The notes: a model not told the origin generated them from the sequence alone. A stretch of DNA of 14,706 nucleotides from Planctomycetaceae bacterium (GCA_020426125.1 JAGQQQ010000287.1:1-14706), one strand, 5' to 3'. Positions 1-7,172 are shown, counted from the stretch's first letter. A program made the numbers and translations.

Positions 1-275
1 GCGATGAGTGGGGAGCGGATCGTGGGCTGGAGAAACCGTTCGAAGCGAGCGCTCGGCGCAATGACGCAGGTCCCATTCCCTATCAACTCACCAGGATTGG
101 TTTTATCGAAGACTTTCCGACCACAAGGGACTTGGCATATTCGAGAACACGACAATGATTTCCAGGTCACTCCTCAATGGCCCTGATCTGGCAGATCTTC
201 GCACTGGGCCGCCTGAATGTTCGGGCCAGATCCTGATTGAGGCCTGAGTGAATTCTCCGTGTCATGACTCGTCAT
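1..275. other. Intergenic region downstream of the SNF2 gene
   Basis: I see no convincing gene here. A 60-codon plus-strand frame (4-186) resembles no family I know and has no clear ribosome-binding site. The one visible structure is a perfect 8-bp inverted repeat, gatctggc at 185-192 and gccagatc at 225-232. Its 32-nt spacer is long and no T-run follows it on either strand, so it is a poor intrinsic terminator. It could still lie in the 3' end of the SNF2 transcript, which arrives from the right and stops at 276. Confidence 0.4.
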
Positions 276-2126
276 CTATGCTACCTTCGGACCGATCGGT
301 TTGGCTTTGTTGCTGCCGTTGCGGGCTTTGAGATCGAAGAGACCGAAGATTTCGTTCGCGGTGAGGCTCAGAGAGGAGTTCTCGTTGTCTCCATCTCCCA
401 GGATCCGTCGGAAGAGTTCCCGTTTCTGTCGAAGGACCAAATCGATACGCTCCTCGATGGTGTCCTTGCAGATGAATTTGCTGACGATCACCTGCGACTT
501 CTGGCCGATTCGATGGGCGCGGTTGATCGCTTGATCCTCGACCGCCGGATTCCACCATCGGTCGTAGAGAAAGACATAGCCGGCGAATTGCAAGTTCAGG
601 CCGACGGCCCCGGTGCCGTAGCTCATCAACAGAAGGTGACTATCCGGATCCTCTTTGAACCTCGTGAGGATCGGCTCCCGTTTCTTGGTGGGGATGCCGC
701 CGTGATAAACGAGGCAGCCGAAGGGCCGGGTCCGTTCTTCCAGCCAGTCGAGTGTTTTGGTCCATTGGCTGAAGAGAATCGCTTTGCCGCCGGACGCTGA
801 GATTTCTTCCATGTCCGCGACGAGACGGTCCAGTTTGCACGAATCCCCTGTCAACGGATCGGCATTGCAGATTTGTTTGAGACGGAGAACCAGTTCGAAA
901 ACGTGTTGGATCGTGATTGACTCACCCATCCCGTCGAGTTGGATGATGCCTTCCTTCTCCGCGTATTTGTAGGCCTGCTGCTGTCCCGGATTGAGTTCGA
1001 TGATCTCATCCCGATCCAGTCGCGGCGGCATGTCTTTCATCACCAGATCTTTGGTCCGGCGAAGGATGAACTCTTCACTCAATTTGGAAAGCTGCCGAAT
1101 GTCCGGCGACGAGTGGGGGGGAATGACTTCCATGAATTCGAAGAGGGAAATCATCTCCTCAGCACGGTTCTCGATGGGCGTCCCCGTCAGGCAGAGGCTC
1201 CGTTTCCGCGGGATGGAATGAATCGTCTTTGCAGTGACCGAATCGCGGTTTTTGATTCGCTGCGCTTCATCGAGCACAACCAAATCAAATAACGGCCGGT
1301 CCTCTTCGTGCATTGCCTGAAAGTCCCGAACGACGAGTTCGTAGTTCGCCAGCAACACCGCCGACCCCGGCATCTGCCAGATCATCTGGCGGCGCGGGCC
1401 ATCGCCTTCGATCGTGGTCACAGGGATCTCTTCAGCCCAAAACTGGAATTCCCGTTGCCAGTTGGGAATCAGCGGTTTGGGGCAGACAAAGAGGACGCGA
1501 CGGACTTGTCCCGCGCGCAGCAGCAATCGGACCGCGGTAATCGTCTGCATGGTCTTCCCCAGTCCCATCTCATCCGCGAGTAGGGCCGCGTCCTGGGAAA
1601 AGATCCACGCAATCCCCTCATATTGATAGGGGAATGGTTCAAACGGCATGATCAGTTCCTGTCCCCGCAACCAAGACTCAAGTGGCGGCTGGAGGACATA
1701 GAACAACCGGTCCTCCAGAGACAAAGCGTCGCTGGGGGGCTTAATCCGGGTCTGCTTCTTTTTGGCGGAACCGTCGGTTCGTTTGGGAGGCGGGGGAGCA
1801 ATGTCCCGAAGTTCGCCCTCGTCTTCTGCCTGTTTGTCTTTCTTGGGGGGAAGAAAATCGAGTCCTGCCGGGAAGGCCAGGCCGACGGTATTCACCTTCG
1901 GCCAATATGGCTTCCAGCGAGGAACGAATCCCGCCCGATTCAATAAGTCCGCCCCGACGGTCTCAATCGCGGGCGCCCGCTTCAGGGCGCTGTTCATCCC
2001 TGTGATATGCAGGTCGGCTCCGTGGATCGCCACCGGAATCGACTGGACCGATTCCTCTCCGGACAGTCGCAGTTCCATTGAGGACTGTTCCGTGTTGATC
2101 GGGGGAAATGGGGTTTCCTCGGACAA
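276..2126 (-). CDS. SNF2-family DEAD/DEAH-box helicase
   Basis: A 616-residue SNF2/Rad54-type ATPase. The two RecA-like lobes are complete: motif I DEMGLGKT (185-192), motif II DEAQ (286-289), motif III TGTPIENR (314-321), motif V around GTGAVGLNL (504-512), and motif VI DQAINRAHRIGQ (531-542). Enzymes of this superfamily use ATP to translocate on double-stranded DNA and remodel protein-DNA complexes; the substrate here is unknown. The first ~150 residues are not a recognisable domain and include a charged Pro/Lys linker (about 93-132). I see no SWIM zinc finger, which many bacterial SNF2 proteins carry, so this is a short form. The start is TTG at 2126. On the minus strand AGGAGG (plus-strand 2134-2139) ends 7 nt before it, which is ideal and settles the start. 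The nearest upstream ATG is out of frame. The leader holds a repeat element (2196-2302). Helicase assignment is very sure; cellular role is not. Confidence 0.95.
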   Translation of the reverse strand: MSEETPFPPINTEQSSMELRLSGEESVQSIPVAIHGADLHITGMNSALKRAPAIETVGADLLNRAGFVPRWKPYWPKVNTVGLAFPAGLDFLPPKKDKQAEDEGELRDIAPPPPKRTDGSAKKKQTRIKPPSDALSLEDRLFYVLQPPLESWLRGQELIMPFEPFPYQYEGIAWIFSQDAALLADEMGLGKTMQTITAVRLLLRAGQVRRVLFVCPKPLIPNWQREFQFWAEEIPVTTIEGDGPRRQMIWQMPGSAVLLANYELVVRDFQAMHEEDRPLFDLVVLDEAQRIKNRDSVTAKTIHSIPRKRSLCLTGTPIENRAEEMISLFEFMEVIPPHSSPDIRQLSKLSEEFILRRTKDLVMKDMPPRLDRDEIIELNPGQQQAYKYAEKEGIIQLDGMGESITIQHVFELVLRLKQICNADPLTGDSCKLDRLVADMEEISASGGKAILFSQWTKTLDWLEERTRPFGCLVYHGGIPTKKREPILTRFKEDPDSHLLLMSYGTGAVGLNLQFAGYVFLYDRWWNPAVEDQAINRAHRIGQKSQVIVSKFICKDTIEERIDLVLRQKRELFRRILGDGDNENSSLSLTANEIFGLFDLKARNGSNKAKPIGPKVA

Positions 2127-2195
2127 GGCGATGCCTCCTGCATTGCGACTTGAATCAAATTCCGTGTTGTTTCCGGCTTAGATTCTGGGTTTGCA

Positions 2196-2302
2196 AAATC
2201 CGAAATCCGAAGAAACAAATCCGAAACAAGCACGAAATCCGAAAGACCATGACTTCGCCCCAACAGGAGGTTTCGAGTTTATTCGTTTCGAATTTCGGAT
2301 CT
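2196..2302. repeat. Imperfect inverted repeat built on the atccgaaat motif
   Basis: The left arm (2196-2227) and the reverse complement of the right arm (2270-2302) share the pattern atccgaaat, then cgaa, then cgaaac, with roughly three quarters of bases identical by eye. A further acgaaatccgaaa copy (2232-2244) sits in the ~42-nt spacer. Translated, the arms give NPKSE/NPK-like and FEFRICDF-like peptides. I recall these as spurious short proteins in planctomycete and verrucomicrobial annotations, which suggests a dispersed non-coding repeat (from memory, not checked). It lies in the gap between the 172-residue protein gene and the SNF2 gene and could fold as a large hairpin in the SNF2 leader. 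Confidence 0.5.
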
Positions 2303-2341
2303 GTGATTTCGTGGCCGGTGACGCTTCCCTTCATACCATCG

Positions 2342-2860
2342 TCAGGCCACGGCATTGGCGCGAAGGGTTTCTTTCAGCGCGTCCTGGACCCGTTCCAGAG
2401 GCTCCGCGAGGTCTGCATCTCCAGGGATTGATTCGGCGAGATCCGCGAGGAACTCTTCGTCGGCGGGGAATTGCAGGTGTCGCCTCAAACGATGGGGGCC
2501 AAATTCGAGGACGGTCTGATCAGCAAGTTCCCCGGCTTTTGTGTCGACGAGAAAGACGGGGCAATTCACGCACATCCGCAGCCCCAACAGCATGTCCTGC
2601 TGCACGAACACAACCTGCGGCTTGATCCCGAGCCGTTCGACCAGGGTCTTTCCGATCAGCTCGTTAAAGACATACGGCTGGAGTGACACGCCGTAGAGGA
2701 TTTCGTGCGTCTTTGTCGGCCGAACGGGAGTCGTGCACTGGAACTCCAGAGGACGTCCCAGACGGTTCGTCACCAGCAGTCCTCCCACGAAACCGTGTTC
2801 CGTTTGAGCGACTCTGAGGAAACCCAGATGGCAGTGGTCGTCATTAGCCGAACGCGACAT
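2342..2860 (-). CDS. Conserved-looking hypothetical protein, 172 aa
   Basis: I do not recognise a named domain. The protein is soluble, with no signal peptide or membrane segment. It begins with a probably beta-rich half (residues ~10-60, containing PTKTHEILYG), followed by an alternating alpha/beta stretch. That stretch carries a CxxC pair (Cys97, Cys100, in MCVNC), and there are further Cys at 10 and 42. The last ~60 residues are acidic and probably helical. Pairs of Cys plus His11 could bind metal, but this is only a suggestion. The ATG at 2860 is preceded by GGAG with 5 nt spacing, which supports the start. It lies between a STAS gene with its own terminator and the SNF2 gene on the same strand, so it may be transcribed with SNF2 across the 215-nt repeat-containing gap. 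The sequence style reminds me of planctomycete-only families. Confidence 0.75.
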   Translation of the reverse strand: MSRSANDDHCHLGFLRVAQTEHGFVGGLLVTNRLGRPLEFQCTTPVRPTKTHEILYGVSLQPYVFNELIGKTLVERLGIKPQVVFVQQDMLLGLRMCVNCPVFLVDTKAGELADQTVLEFGPHRLRRHLQFPADEEFLADLAESIPGDADLAEPLERVQDALKETLRANAVA

Positions 2861-3103
2861 GAAGACTCCGTCCCTCCCCTCATGATTCCAAGAAATGGCC
2901 TTCCCTCTTGGCCATGGACAGGGTCAACATCGTCAGTTTGCCGAGTGGACTTGAAGAAACGGGCCAGCCACCGCACAACGGGATCCAGAGAGTAATCCCT
3001 TTCGCAGAAATGGCTTACCACAAAATAGAAATTGCCGTCCTGTTTTGAAACAGGGCGGCAACGCGGTTCATTCGTGTTGGTCAAACGAGGTAAGGAATGT
3101 CGC
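2861..3103. other. Intergenic region between STAS gene and 172-aa gene
   Basis: No supported gene. A 130-codon minus-strand frame (2770-3162) overlaps the ends of both neighbours in other frames and looks like chance. The region contains the strong hairpin at 3034-3059 and presumably the promoter of the 172-residue protein gene, which I could not pin down. Confidence 0.4.
3034..3059 (-). terminator. Intrinsic terminator of the STAS gene
   Basis: gccgtcctgtt pairs with aacagggcggc: an 11-bp GC-rich stem with one G-U pair and a tight ttga loop. On the minus strand the stem is followed by AATTTCTATTTTG, a T-rich though interrupted tail. It lies about 45 nt past the STAS stop codon, the expected place for a minus-strand terminator, and separates the STAS gene from the downstream 172-residue protein gene. 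Confidence 0.65.
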
Positions 3104-3484
3104 TCAGGAAGACTTCCCCAGAAATTCGTTTGCCGCGGCCACGGCGGCCTCTCGACTGTCATAATGGGGCCACAATCGACACAGGCTCATGTTCTGCAAG
3201 ACTTGGAGCATTTGCGGACGGGCGGAACAAAAGCAGCCCTTGCCGGCCCGCACACGCATCTCGCGGAGCATAGACACCAGAGATCCGATGAACTCCGATC
3301 CGAAATACTCCAGTTGTTCCAGATCAATAATCAGGAATTTGACTTCCGGCTTCATCAGCACGCCGCGAACGGTGTTCGCTTCGAGATGAAGATCCTGATA
3401 GCGAAAGGCACTCCCTTCGCCTTGGGGAGTCACGATGACGATGGCGCCATCTTGTTCGATATTGAAGATTCGCAGGTGCTGCAT
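3104..3484 (-). CDS. STAS-domain protein (anti-sigma antagonist-like), 126 aa
   Basis: A single STAS domain fills the protein. It has an N-terminal beta hairpin, a central strand FLIIDLEQLEYFG (about 50-62), the helix SEFIGSLVSMLREM (63-76), then GKGCFCSARPQMLQVLQ (about 81-97) and a C-terminal helix with REAAVAAA. STAS antagonists such as SpoIIAA bind anti-sigma kinases and are switched by phosphorylation of the second Ser in DSSG. Here the matching stretch is GSEF (62-65), so the phosphorylated Ser is replaced by Glu64 while the preceding Ser63 is kept. That suggests a permanently 'phosphorylated-like' form or a different binding role. The frame stays open to 3736, inside the DUF255 gene, but similarity begins only at this ATG, so I start here. 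The ribosome-binding site is weak: AAGG lies about 14 nt upstream. It sits 124 nt downstream of the DUF255 gene, with a possible promoter of its own. Confidence 0.85.
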   Translation of the reverse strand: MQHLRIFNIEQDGAIVIVTPQGEGSAFRYQDLHLEANTVRGVLMKPEVKFLIIDLEQLEYFGSEFIGSLVSMLREMRVRAGKGCFCSARPQMLQVLQNMSLCRLWPHYDSREAAVAAANEFLGKSS

Positions 3485-3520
3485 GACGGAAAACGGACCT
3501 TCTCTAAGAAATAGCGAATG

Positions 3521-3549
3521 ATCATACAGAAACACCCGGACGGATTGAA
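3521..3549 (-). promoter_or_regulatory. Possible sigma70-type promoter of the STAS gene
   Basis: On the minus strand TTCAAT (plus 3544-3549, 3/6 to consensus) and TATGAT (plus 3521-3526, 5/6) are separated by exactly 17 nt. Transcription would start near 3514, giving a ~30-nt leader before the ATG at 3484. The weak -35 makes this tentative; the STAS gene could also be read through from the DUF255 gene. Confidence 0.3.
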
Positions 3550-3608
3550 CGGCGAAACCGGATTTCCTTACACTGCCGTTTTCCCCTAAGGAATGTCGAC
3601 TTTCCGGC

Positions 3609-5717
3609 TCAAACGGGGTGGCTCCCGGTTCCCGATGACCCCCGACTGTCCAGCAGATCGGAAAGTTCGTCACCCGTCGCGATCGGAGCCTGGCAGGTGC
3701 CCCATTCGCAGAGATAAGCCCGGGACTCCTCGGCATCGAGTTTTCCCGCCAGCAGCGGATCGAGTTCCTCGGGGAACTCGCTGTTGTCCCATTTCAGCAC
3801 CAGCACATCGGGAAGAAAACGAGAGTTCAATTCCTCCCAGAGTTTGGCTCCCTGCTCGTCACCGCGATCGACGACCACCGCTTCTGCGACCGGTCCCATG
3901 AGGAGATCCAGTGCAATCAACGACTGGGACGCGGCCCGGGGGTGTTCGGCGAGAAGTCCACTCAGGGACTGGAGCGTCTTCTCCGCTGATTCCATCAGGC
4001 TTCGATTTCCCAGCAAGTGGGCCAGCTTGACGAGTGCCGTCGCGGCCATTCCGTTCCCCGAGGGGACGGCGTTGTCCTGGGAGTCCTTGGTCCGGGCAAT
4101 CAGCTCCTCATGGTCGTGGGCCGTGTAGAAGAATCCTCCAAGTTCCCCATCTTCAAAACGGGCATGCATCTCGACGGCGAGTTCCTTCGCGGCCAATAGC
4201 ATCTTGGGATCTCCGCCCGCTTGAAACAGCTCGACGAGGCCGTCGACGAGACACGCATAGTCGTCCAGATAGGCGGGAAAGCGGGCTTGTTCGTCCTTGT
4301 AAGAATGGAACAAATGCCCCACCGGCGAACGCATCTGTTCAAGAACGAACCGAGCCGCATTTGCAGCAGCGGCGGTGTAGCGAGGTTCGTTGAGAACTCG
4401 ACCAGCCATCGCCATCGCCGCGATCATCATCCCGTTCCAACTGGCGAGGACTTTGTCGTCGCGGCCCGGATGAATCCGCTTTTGCCTCGCCGCCAACAGC
4501 TTTTGCCGACAACTTGAGAGGGTCTCCTCCATCTCCGCGAGGTCAGTTCCAAGTTCCTTCGAGACATCGGCAAACGGACGTGGACGATTCAGAATATTGT
4601 GGCCTTCCCAGTTTCCTCCCGGGGTGACGTCATAGCAGGCTTTGAAGACTTGTGCGTCTTCCCCGAGCAGATCGTCGATTTCTTGTTCGCTCCAGATGAA
4701 GAACTTGCCTTCGACGCCTTCACTGTCGGCGTCCTGAGTGGCGAAGAAGGCTCCCTCCTTCGAGGTCATCTCTCTCAGAACATAGTCGAGAGTCTCGCGG
4801 ACAATGGTCGAGTAGAACCCGTTTTTCGTCGCCTGCCACGCTTCCAAATAGGCCGGCACAAGCAGAGCGTTGTCGTAAAGCATCTTCTCGAAGTGCGGGA
4901 CCAGCCAATAGGCATCGGTGGAGTAGCGATGAAAGCCGCCGCCCAACTGGTCGTACAACCCTCCCTGTGCCATCTTGTCGAGAGTGAAGGTGGCCGTCTC
5001 CAGGGCTTCCTGTTTCCTGAATCGCTTCCATCCTCGGAGTAGAACGCGAATATCCATCGGATGCGGGAACTTGGGGGCCATCCCGAATCCGCCGTGCTTG
5101 CGATCCGCCGAGGAGAGGATCGCTTCCATTCCTGCTCGCAACGTCTCTTCCTGGAGTTGGACGTTTTCGTAGTCCGGTGCGGAAATTTGCTGGATTGCTT
5201 CAACCAGCCGCTCGGCACTGGTGTCGACTTCCTCCCGTTTGTTGGCCCAGAAGTCTTGCAGCCGATGGAGAATTTCCAGAAAGCCCGGCATCCCCCGCTG
5301 ACTGGTGGGAGGCCAGTAAGTCCCGCCGAAGAATGGCTTCCCCTCGGCAGTCATAAACACGGACATCGGCCATCCGCCGCGGCGAGTGATCAACTGCACG
5401 GCCGCCATGTAGATCTGGTCGACATCGGGACGTTCCTCGCGGTCCACTTTGATTGAAACGAAACTCCGATTCAAAAACTCCGCGATGGTCTCATTCTCGA
5501 AGCTCTCCCGTTCCATCACATGACACCAGTGGCAGGCACTGTAGCCGACGGACAAAAAGATCGGTTTGTTCTCGCTGCGAGCCTTCTCAAACGCTTCCGG
5601 CCCCCAGGGATACCAGTCCACGGGATTGAGCGCGTGCTGCTGCAAATACGGACTGGATTCCTGTGCCAGTCTGTTGGGTTCCCGTTGAGAATTCTGAGGG
5701 GAAGTCAAAAGGCTCAC
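3609..5717 (-). CDS. Thioredoxin-domain protein of the DUF255 (YyaL/SSP411) family
   Basis: A full-length, 702-residue member of the family typified by bacterial YyaL and mammalian SPATA20. Residues ~13-175 form the thioredoxin-like DUF255 domain with its hallmark ACHWCHVM (Cys62 and Cys65), the VDREERPD motif (about 91-98) and GGWPMSVFMT. Residues ~190-600 form the (alpha/alpha)6-barrel related to N-acylglucosamine epimerases, with GGLYDQLGGGFHRYSTD and HFEKMLYDNA. The family is presumed cytosolic; its reaction is not established, so a redox or sugar-related role is only inferred from folds. The longest start is GTG at 5717, but AGGA directly abuts it. The TTG three codons later (5708) has AGGAG with 8 nt spacing, so translation may begin there, giving 699 residues. 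No signal peptide is seen. The STAS gene lies 124 nt downstream on the same strand. Confidence 0.93.
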   Translation of the reverse strand: MSLLTSPQNSQREPNRLAQESSPYLQQHALNPVDWYPWGPEAFEKARSENKPIFLSVGYSACHWCHVMERESFENETIAEFLNRSFVSIKVDREERPDVDQIYMAAVQLITRRGGWPMSVFMTAEGKPFFGGTYWPPTSQRGMPGFLEILHRLQDFWANKREEVDTSAERLVEAIQQISAPDYENVQLQEETLRAGMEAILSSADRKHGGFGMAPKFPHPMDIRVLLRGWKRFRKQEALETATFTLDKMAQGGLYDQLGGGFHRYSTDAYWLVPHFEKMLYDNALLVPAYLEAWQATKNGFYSTIVRETLDYVLREMTSKEGAFFATQDADSEGVEGKFFIWSEQEIDDLLGEDAQVFKACYDVTPGGNWEGHNILNRPRPFADVSKELGTDLAEMEETLSSCRQKLLAARQKRIHPGRDDKVLASWNGMMIAAMAMAGRVLNEPRYTAAAANAARFVLEQMRSPVGHLFHSYKDEQARFPAYLDDYACLVDGLVELFQAGGDPKMLLAAKELAVEMHARFEDGELGGFFYTAHDHEELIARTKDSQDNAVPSGNGMAATALVKLAHLLGNRSLMESAEKTLQSLSGLLAEHPRAASQSLIALDLLMGPVAEAVVVDRGDEQGAKLWEELNSRFLPDVLVLKWDNSEFPEELDPLLAGKLDAEESRAYLCEWGTCQAPIATGDELSDLLDSRGSSGTGSHPV

Positions 5718-5973
5718 TCCTGAGAAAAATTGATTGGATGATGACTCTGTTCCCCGCTTCGAGTCCGGCCGGCTTGAGGCAATGACGCCCGGGCTTCATG
5801 CCTCCATCCGAAGTGACCAAGCCGAGTTGTGCGGCATTTGTCAAGGAAGAGCGACGACCGTCTCCCCTCAAATGGAAAACCCTTTGGGGGGGATGACGAC
5901 TCCAACGTGAGACGTCCTGAAAGGGATTGTTTCCTGTTGCCCCCGTCATGACAAGGTTCGGCGGGTACGCAAA
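5718..5973. other. Intergenic region upstream of the DUF255 gene
   Basis: Two minus-strand frames (5587-5949 and 5714-5983) cross this stretch, but neither resembles a known protein and they compete with each other and with the DUF255 gene. The region should contain the DUF255 promoter, which I could not identify. It carries one clear hairpin (5776-5804). Confidence 0.35.
5776..5804. repeat. Inverted repeat (hairpin) upstream of the DUF255 gene
   Basis: gaggca(a)tga pairs with tcatgcctc, a 9-bp stem with one bulged A, closing on a centre that contains the palindrome gcccgggc. No T-run follows on either strand, so it is not a typical terminator. It lies about 60 nt upstream of the DUF255 start and could fold in its leader, or be an operator or a leftover mobile-element end. 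Confidence 0.4.
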
Positions 5974-5985
5974 CAGGACTCACGC
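5974..5985. repeat. Candidate terminal inverted-repeat end of the ISAs1 remnant
   Basis: The sequence caggactcacgc overlaps the stop codon of the transposase fragment. ISAs1-family ends, as I remember them, begin with CAGG and lie very close to the transposase stop, so this probably marks the surviving end of the element. I found no matching opposite end, as expected if that side is lost. Confidence 0.35.
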
Positions 5986-6294
5986 ATTATTCACGAAGTT
6001 GAGTCTTTGCCCAAGGACGTTGAGTTTGACGGCGTGTTCGCGGATCGCTGCGGTGAGTTCGGGGACTTTGAGGGCGCGTAGCAGGGGAATTCCTGTGTTT
6101 CGAAAAACGCTCATTGTGGTGCAGGCAGTGCCGCTACGAATGCGAGAGAGGTCTTCTTTGAAGTCGACATCGCGAACCCAGAACAGCCGGTTCTCAATAT
6201 CCCAGCGACCACGCCATAGCGTCAGCAGTGTGTCGACATCAAGTTGGTCTCGCGACAATCTCGTCACGGCATACGAGACGGGCCGCGTCTTCAA
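5980..6294 (-). pseudogene. ISAs1-family transposase, C-terminal fragment
   Basis: The 104 codons match the end of an ISAs1-type DDE transposase. The hallmark segment is RGRWDIENRLFWVRDVDFKED, followed by an R-S/R-G turn, an LRN-like step (here VFRN) and a C-terminal stretch ending NFVNNA. Full proteins are about 370 residues, so more than two thirds is missing, including the first two acidic catalytic residues; the Glu of IENR is the likely third. The listed start is a TTG with no good ribosome-binding site, so this is not a real gene start. Upstream the similarity stops and a different transposase piece begins in another frame (6239-6418). It cannot transpose. Confidence 0.8.
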
Positions 6295-6418
6295 TCTGAG
6301 AATAATGCGGCACTTCAGCCTGCGAGCCGTCCAACTTCCGAATCTCCGCCGCGTCCTCGGCGAGTTCCTTCAACAACGAACTCTTCCTTTTCTGAAGCTG
6401 TTCGACACGACGTTCCAT
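6239..6418 (-). pseudogene. N-terminal fragment of a second transposase, probably ISKra4-like
   Basis: The ATG at 6418 has an excellent site, AAGGGAG with 6 nt spacing. The frame codes for a short coiled coil (ERRVEQLQKRKSSLLKEL) followed by KLDG and VPHYSQIEDAARLV, then a short unrelated tail and a stop. I associate the VPHYSxIEDAA segment, after a helical start, with the N-terminus of ISKra4-type transposases, which then continue with Cys-rich zinc motifs; this is from memory. Here the protein breaks off after that motif, exactly where the ISAs1 fragment begins in a different frame. The piece keeps a working-looking translation start but encodes only about 59 residues. It could instead be a small unknown protein. 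Confidence 0.45.
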
Positions 6419-6445
6419 GGCCAACTCCCTTGAGAAGAAATTCAC

Positions 6446-6574
6446 CTAACCAATCCCCCTCGTTAGACTCATCTTCTCTAAAATCGCTGACCTCTCCAAT
6501 TGGCGTTTTCCAACACTCACTCCCACAACAAAAGCTGACCTGCGCCCCGACATCGCTTGGAAAGTCTTTGTGAG
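6446..6574. other. Intergenic region between transposase remnants and hicBA
   Basis: No gene is supported. The frames crossing it (6244-6573 plus, 6315-6584 minus) show no family resemblance. It divides the minus-strand transposase pieces from the plus-strand hicBA remnant and presumably held the promoters of both; only the hicBA one is visible. Confidence 0.35.
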
Positions 6575-6604
6575 TCGACACCAATACGGATTGCAGAGTA
6601 CAAT
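6575..6604 (+). promoter_or_regulatory. Possible promoter of the hicBA remnant
   Basis: TCGACA (6575-6580, 5/6 to the -35 consensus) and TACAAT (6599-6604, 5/6 to the -10 consensus) are separated by 18 nt. Transcription would begin around 6611, some 15 nt before the presumed hicB ATG at 6626. The fit is good for a sigma70-type promoter but is judged by eye. Confidence 0.4.
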
Positions 6605-6625
6605 CCCTTCAAGAGATCTTCACAC

Positions 6626-6858
6626 ATGAGTTCATAGACCGCCGTCATTGAACGTTGCCCAGCCACCGGGTTGAATGTGGGCTATGTACCCGGGCACGCT
6701 GGTGCCCACTCGCAGAGTGATTCCCTTGATGAGTTGATGGAGAATCTCCGCGAAGTGTCCCCATGCTGCTCGAAGAGGGAGAGCCGGAACTGGAATCGGT
6801 ATTCATCGGCACGCATACGCTGCGGGTTTCATGGGCATGGGAAAGCTGCCTCCCTTAA
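6626..6858 (+). pseudogene. hicB: hicB antitoxin, disrupted by a nonsense codon and a frameshift
   Basis: HicB antitoxins bind and neutralise HicA and often repress their own operon. The reading TAVIERCPATG, then NVGYVPGHAGAHSQSDSLDELMENLREV, is the typical HicB partial-RNase-H core. Two lesions are visible. The ATG at 6626 is followed in frame by AGT TCA TAG, so a stop at 6635-6637 cuts the gene at codon 4. After ...NLREV (about 6757) the text continues one frame over as MLLEEGEPELESVFIGTHTLRV (from 6763), consistent with loss of one base in gaagtgtcccc. With the frame restored the gene ends at the TAA at 6856-6858, about 78 codons, a normal HicB size. It overlaps the start of hicA, the usual coupled layout. 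A start at TTG 6671 could still give a scrambled product, but no working antitoxin is expected. Confidence 0.8.
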
Positions 6859-7103
6859 AACCAGCGGAGGTGTTCGCACGTCTGGAGAAAATGGAGTTCG
6901 TGGAAGTCCGTCAGCGGGGATCTCACAAGCCGTTTCGCCGCGCGGTTGGCCTCCGCACAACGGTCCCTTTTCACAAGGGGGATGATATCTCACCGGTTCT
7001 ACTACGCCAGATCGCGCGACATCGGGATGACCGTCGAAGAGTTCGTCGCAGTCGATGCCTGAACCCCGCCAGGGCGAATGAACTCATCGCCTCGGCCGCT
7101 TGA
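6837..7103 (+). pseudogene. hicA: hicA toxin, C-terminus frameshifted
   Basis: HicA is a small double-stranded-RNA-binding-fold mRNA interferase. The start MGKLPPLKPAEV at 6837 and the core EVRQRGSHKPFR, then TTVPFHKGDDISPVLLRQIA, are classic, with the catalytic His in GSHK at residue 30. After LLRQIA (about 7017) the frame slips: the alternative frame reads DIGMTVEEFVAVDA and stops at TGA 7060-7062, the expected HicA ending. A loss of two bases (or gain of one) near 7017-7021 explains this. As it stands the protein keeps the catalytic core but carries about 29 wrong C-terminal residues. An ATG two codons earlier (6831) is also in frame. Residual activity is uncertain, and its partner antitoxin is clearly broken. 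Confidence 0.75.
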
Positions 7104-7172
7104 CTGGCGGAGAAGACGGTCATAGCTCCGAGCCGTTTTCGCTTCCTGTTCCACCGCCGTATTTCATAATTT

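Noticed and set aside
264..800. 178-codon plus-strand frame opposite the SNF2 gene
   Set aside because: It lies antisense to well-conserved helicase motifs V and VI and has no family resemblance.
2770..3162. 130-codon minus-strand frame between the STAS and 172-aa genes
   Set aside because: It overlaps both neighbours in other frames, spans the terminator hairpin, and its residue make-up looks random.
3091..3598. 12-bp direct repeat taaggaatgtcg at 3091-3102 and 3587-3598 flanking the STAS gene
   Set aside because: A shared 12-mer is expected several times by chance in a window this long, and there are no matching inverted ends or integrase.
3485..3736. N-terminal 84-residue extension of the STAS protein
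   Set aside because: It would run into the DUF255 gene, is Arg/Pro/Ser-rich with no domain, and STAS similarity begins at the ATG at 3484.
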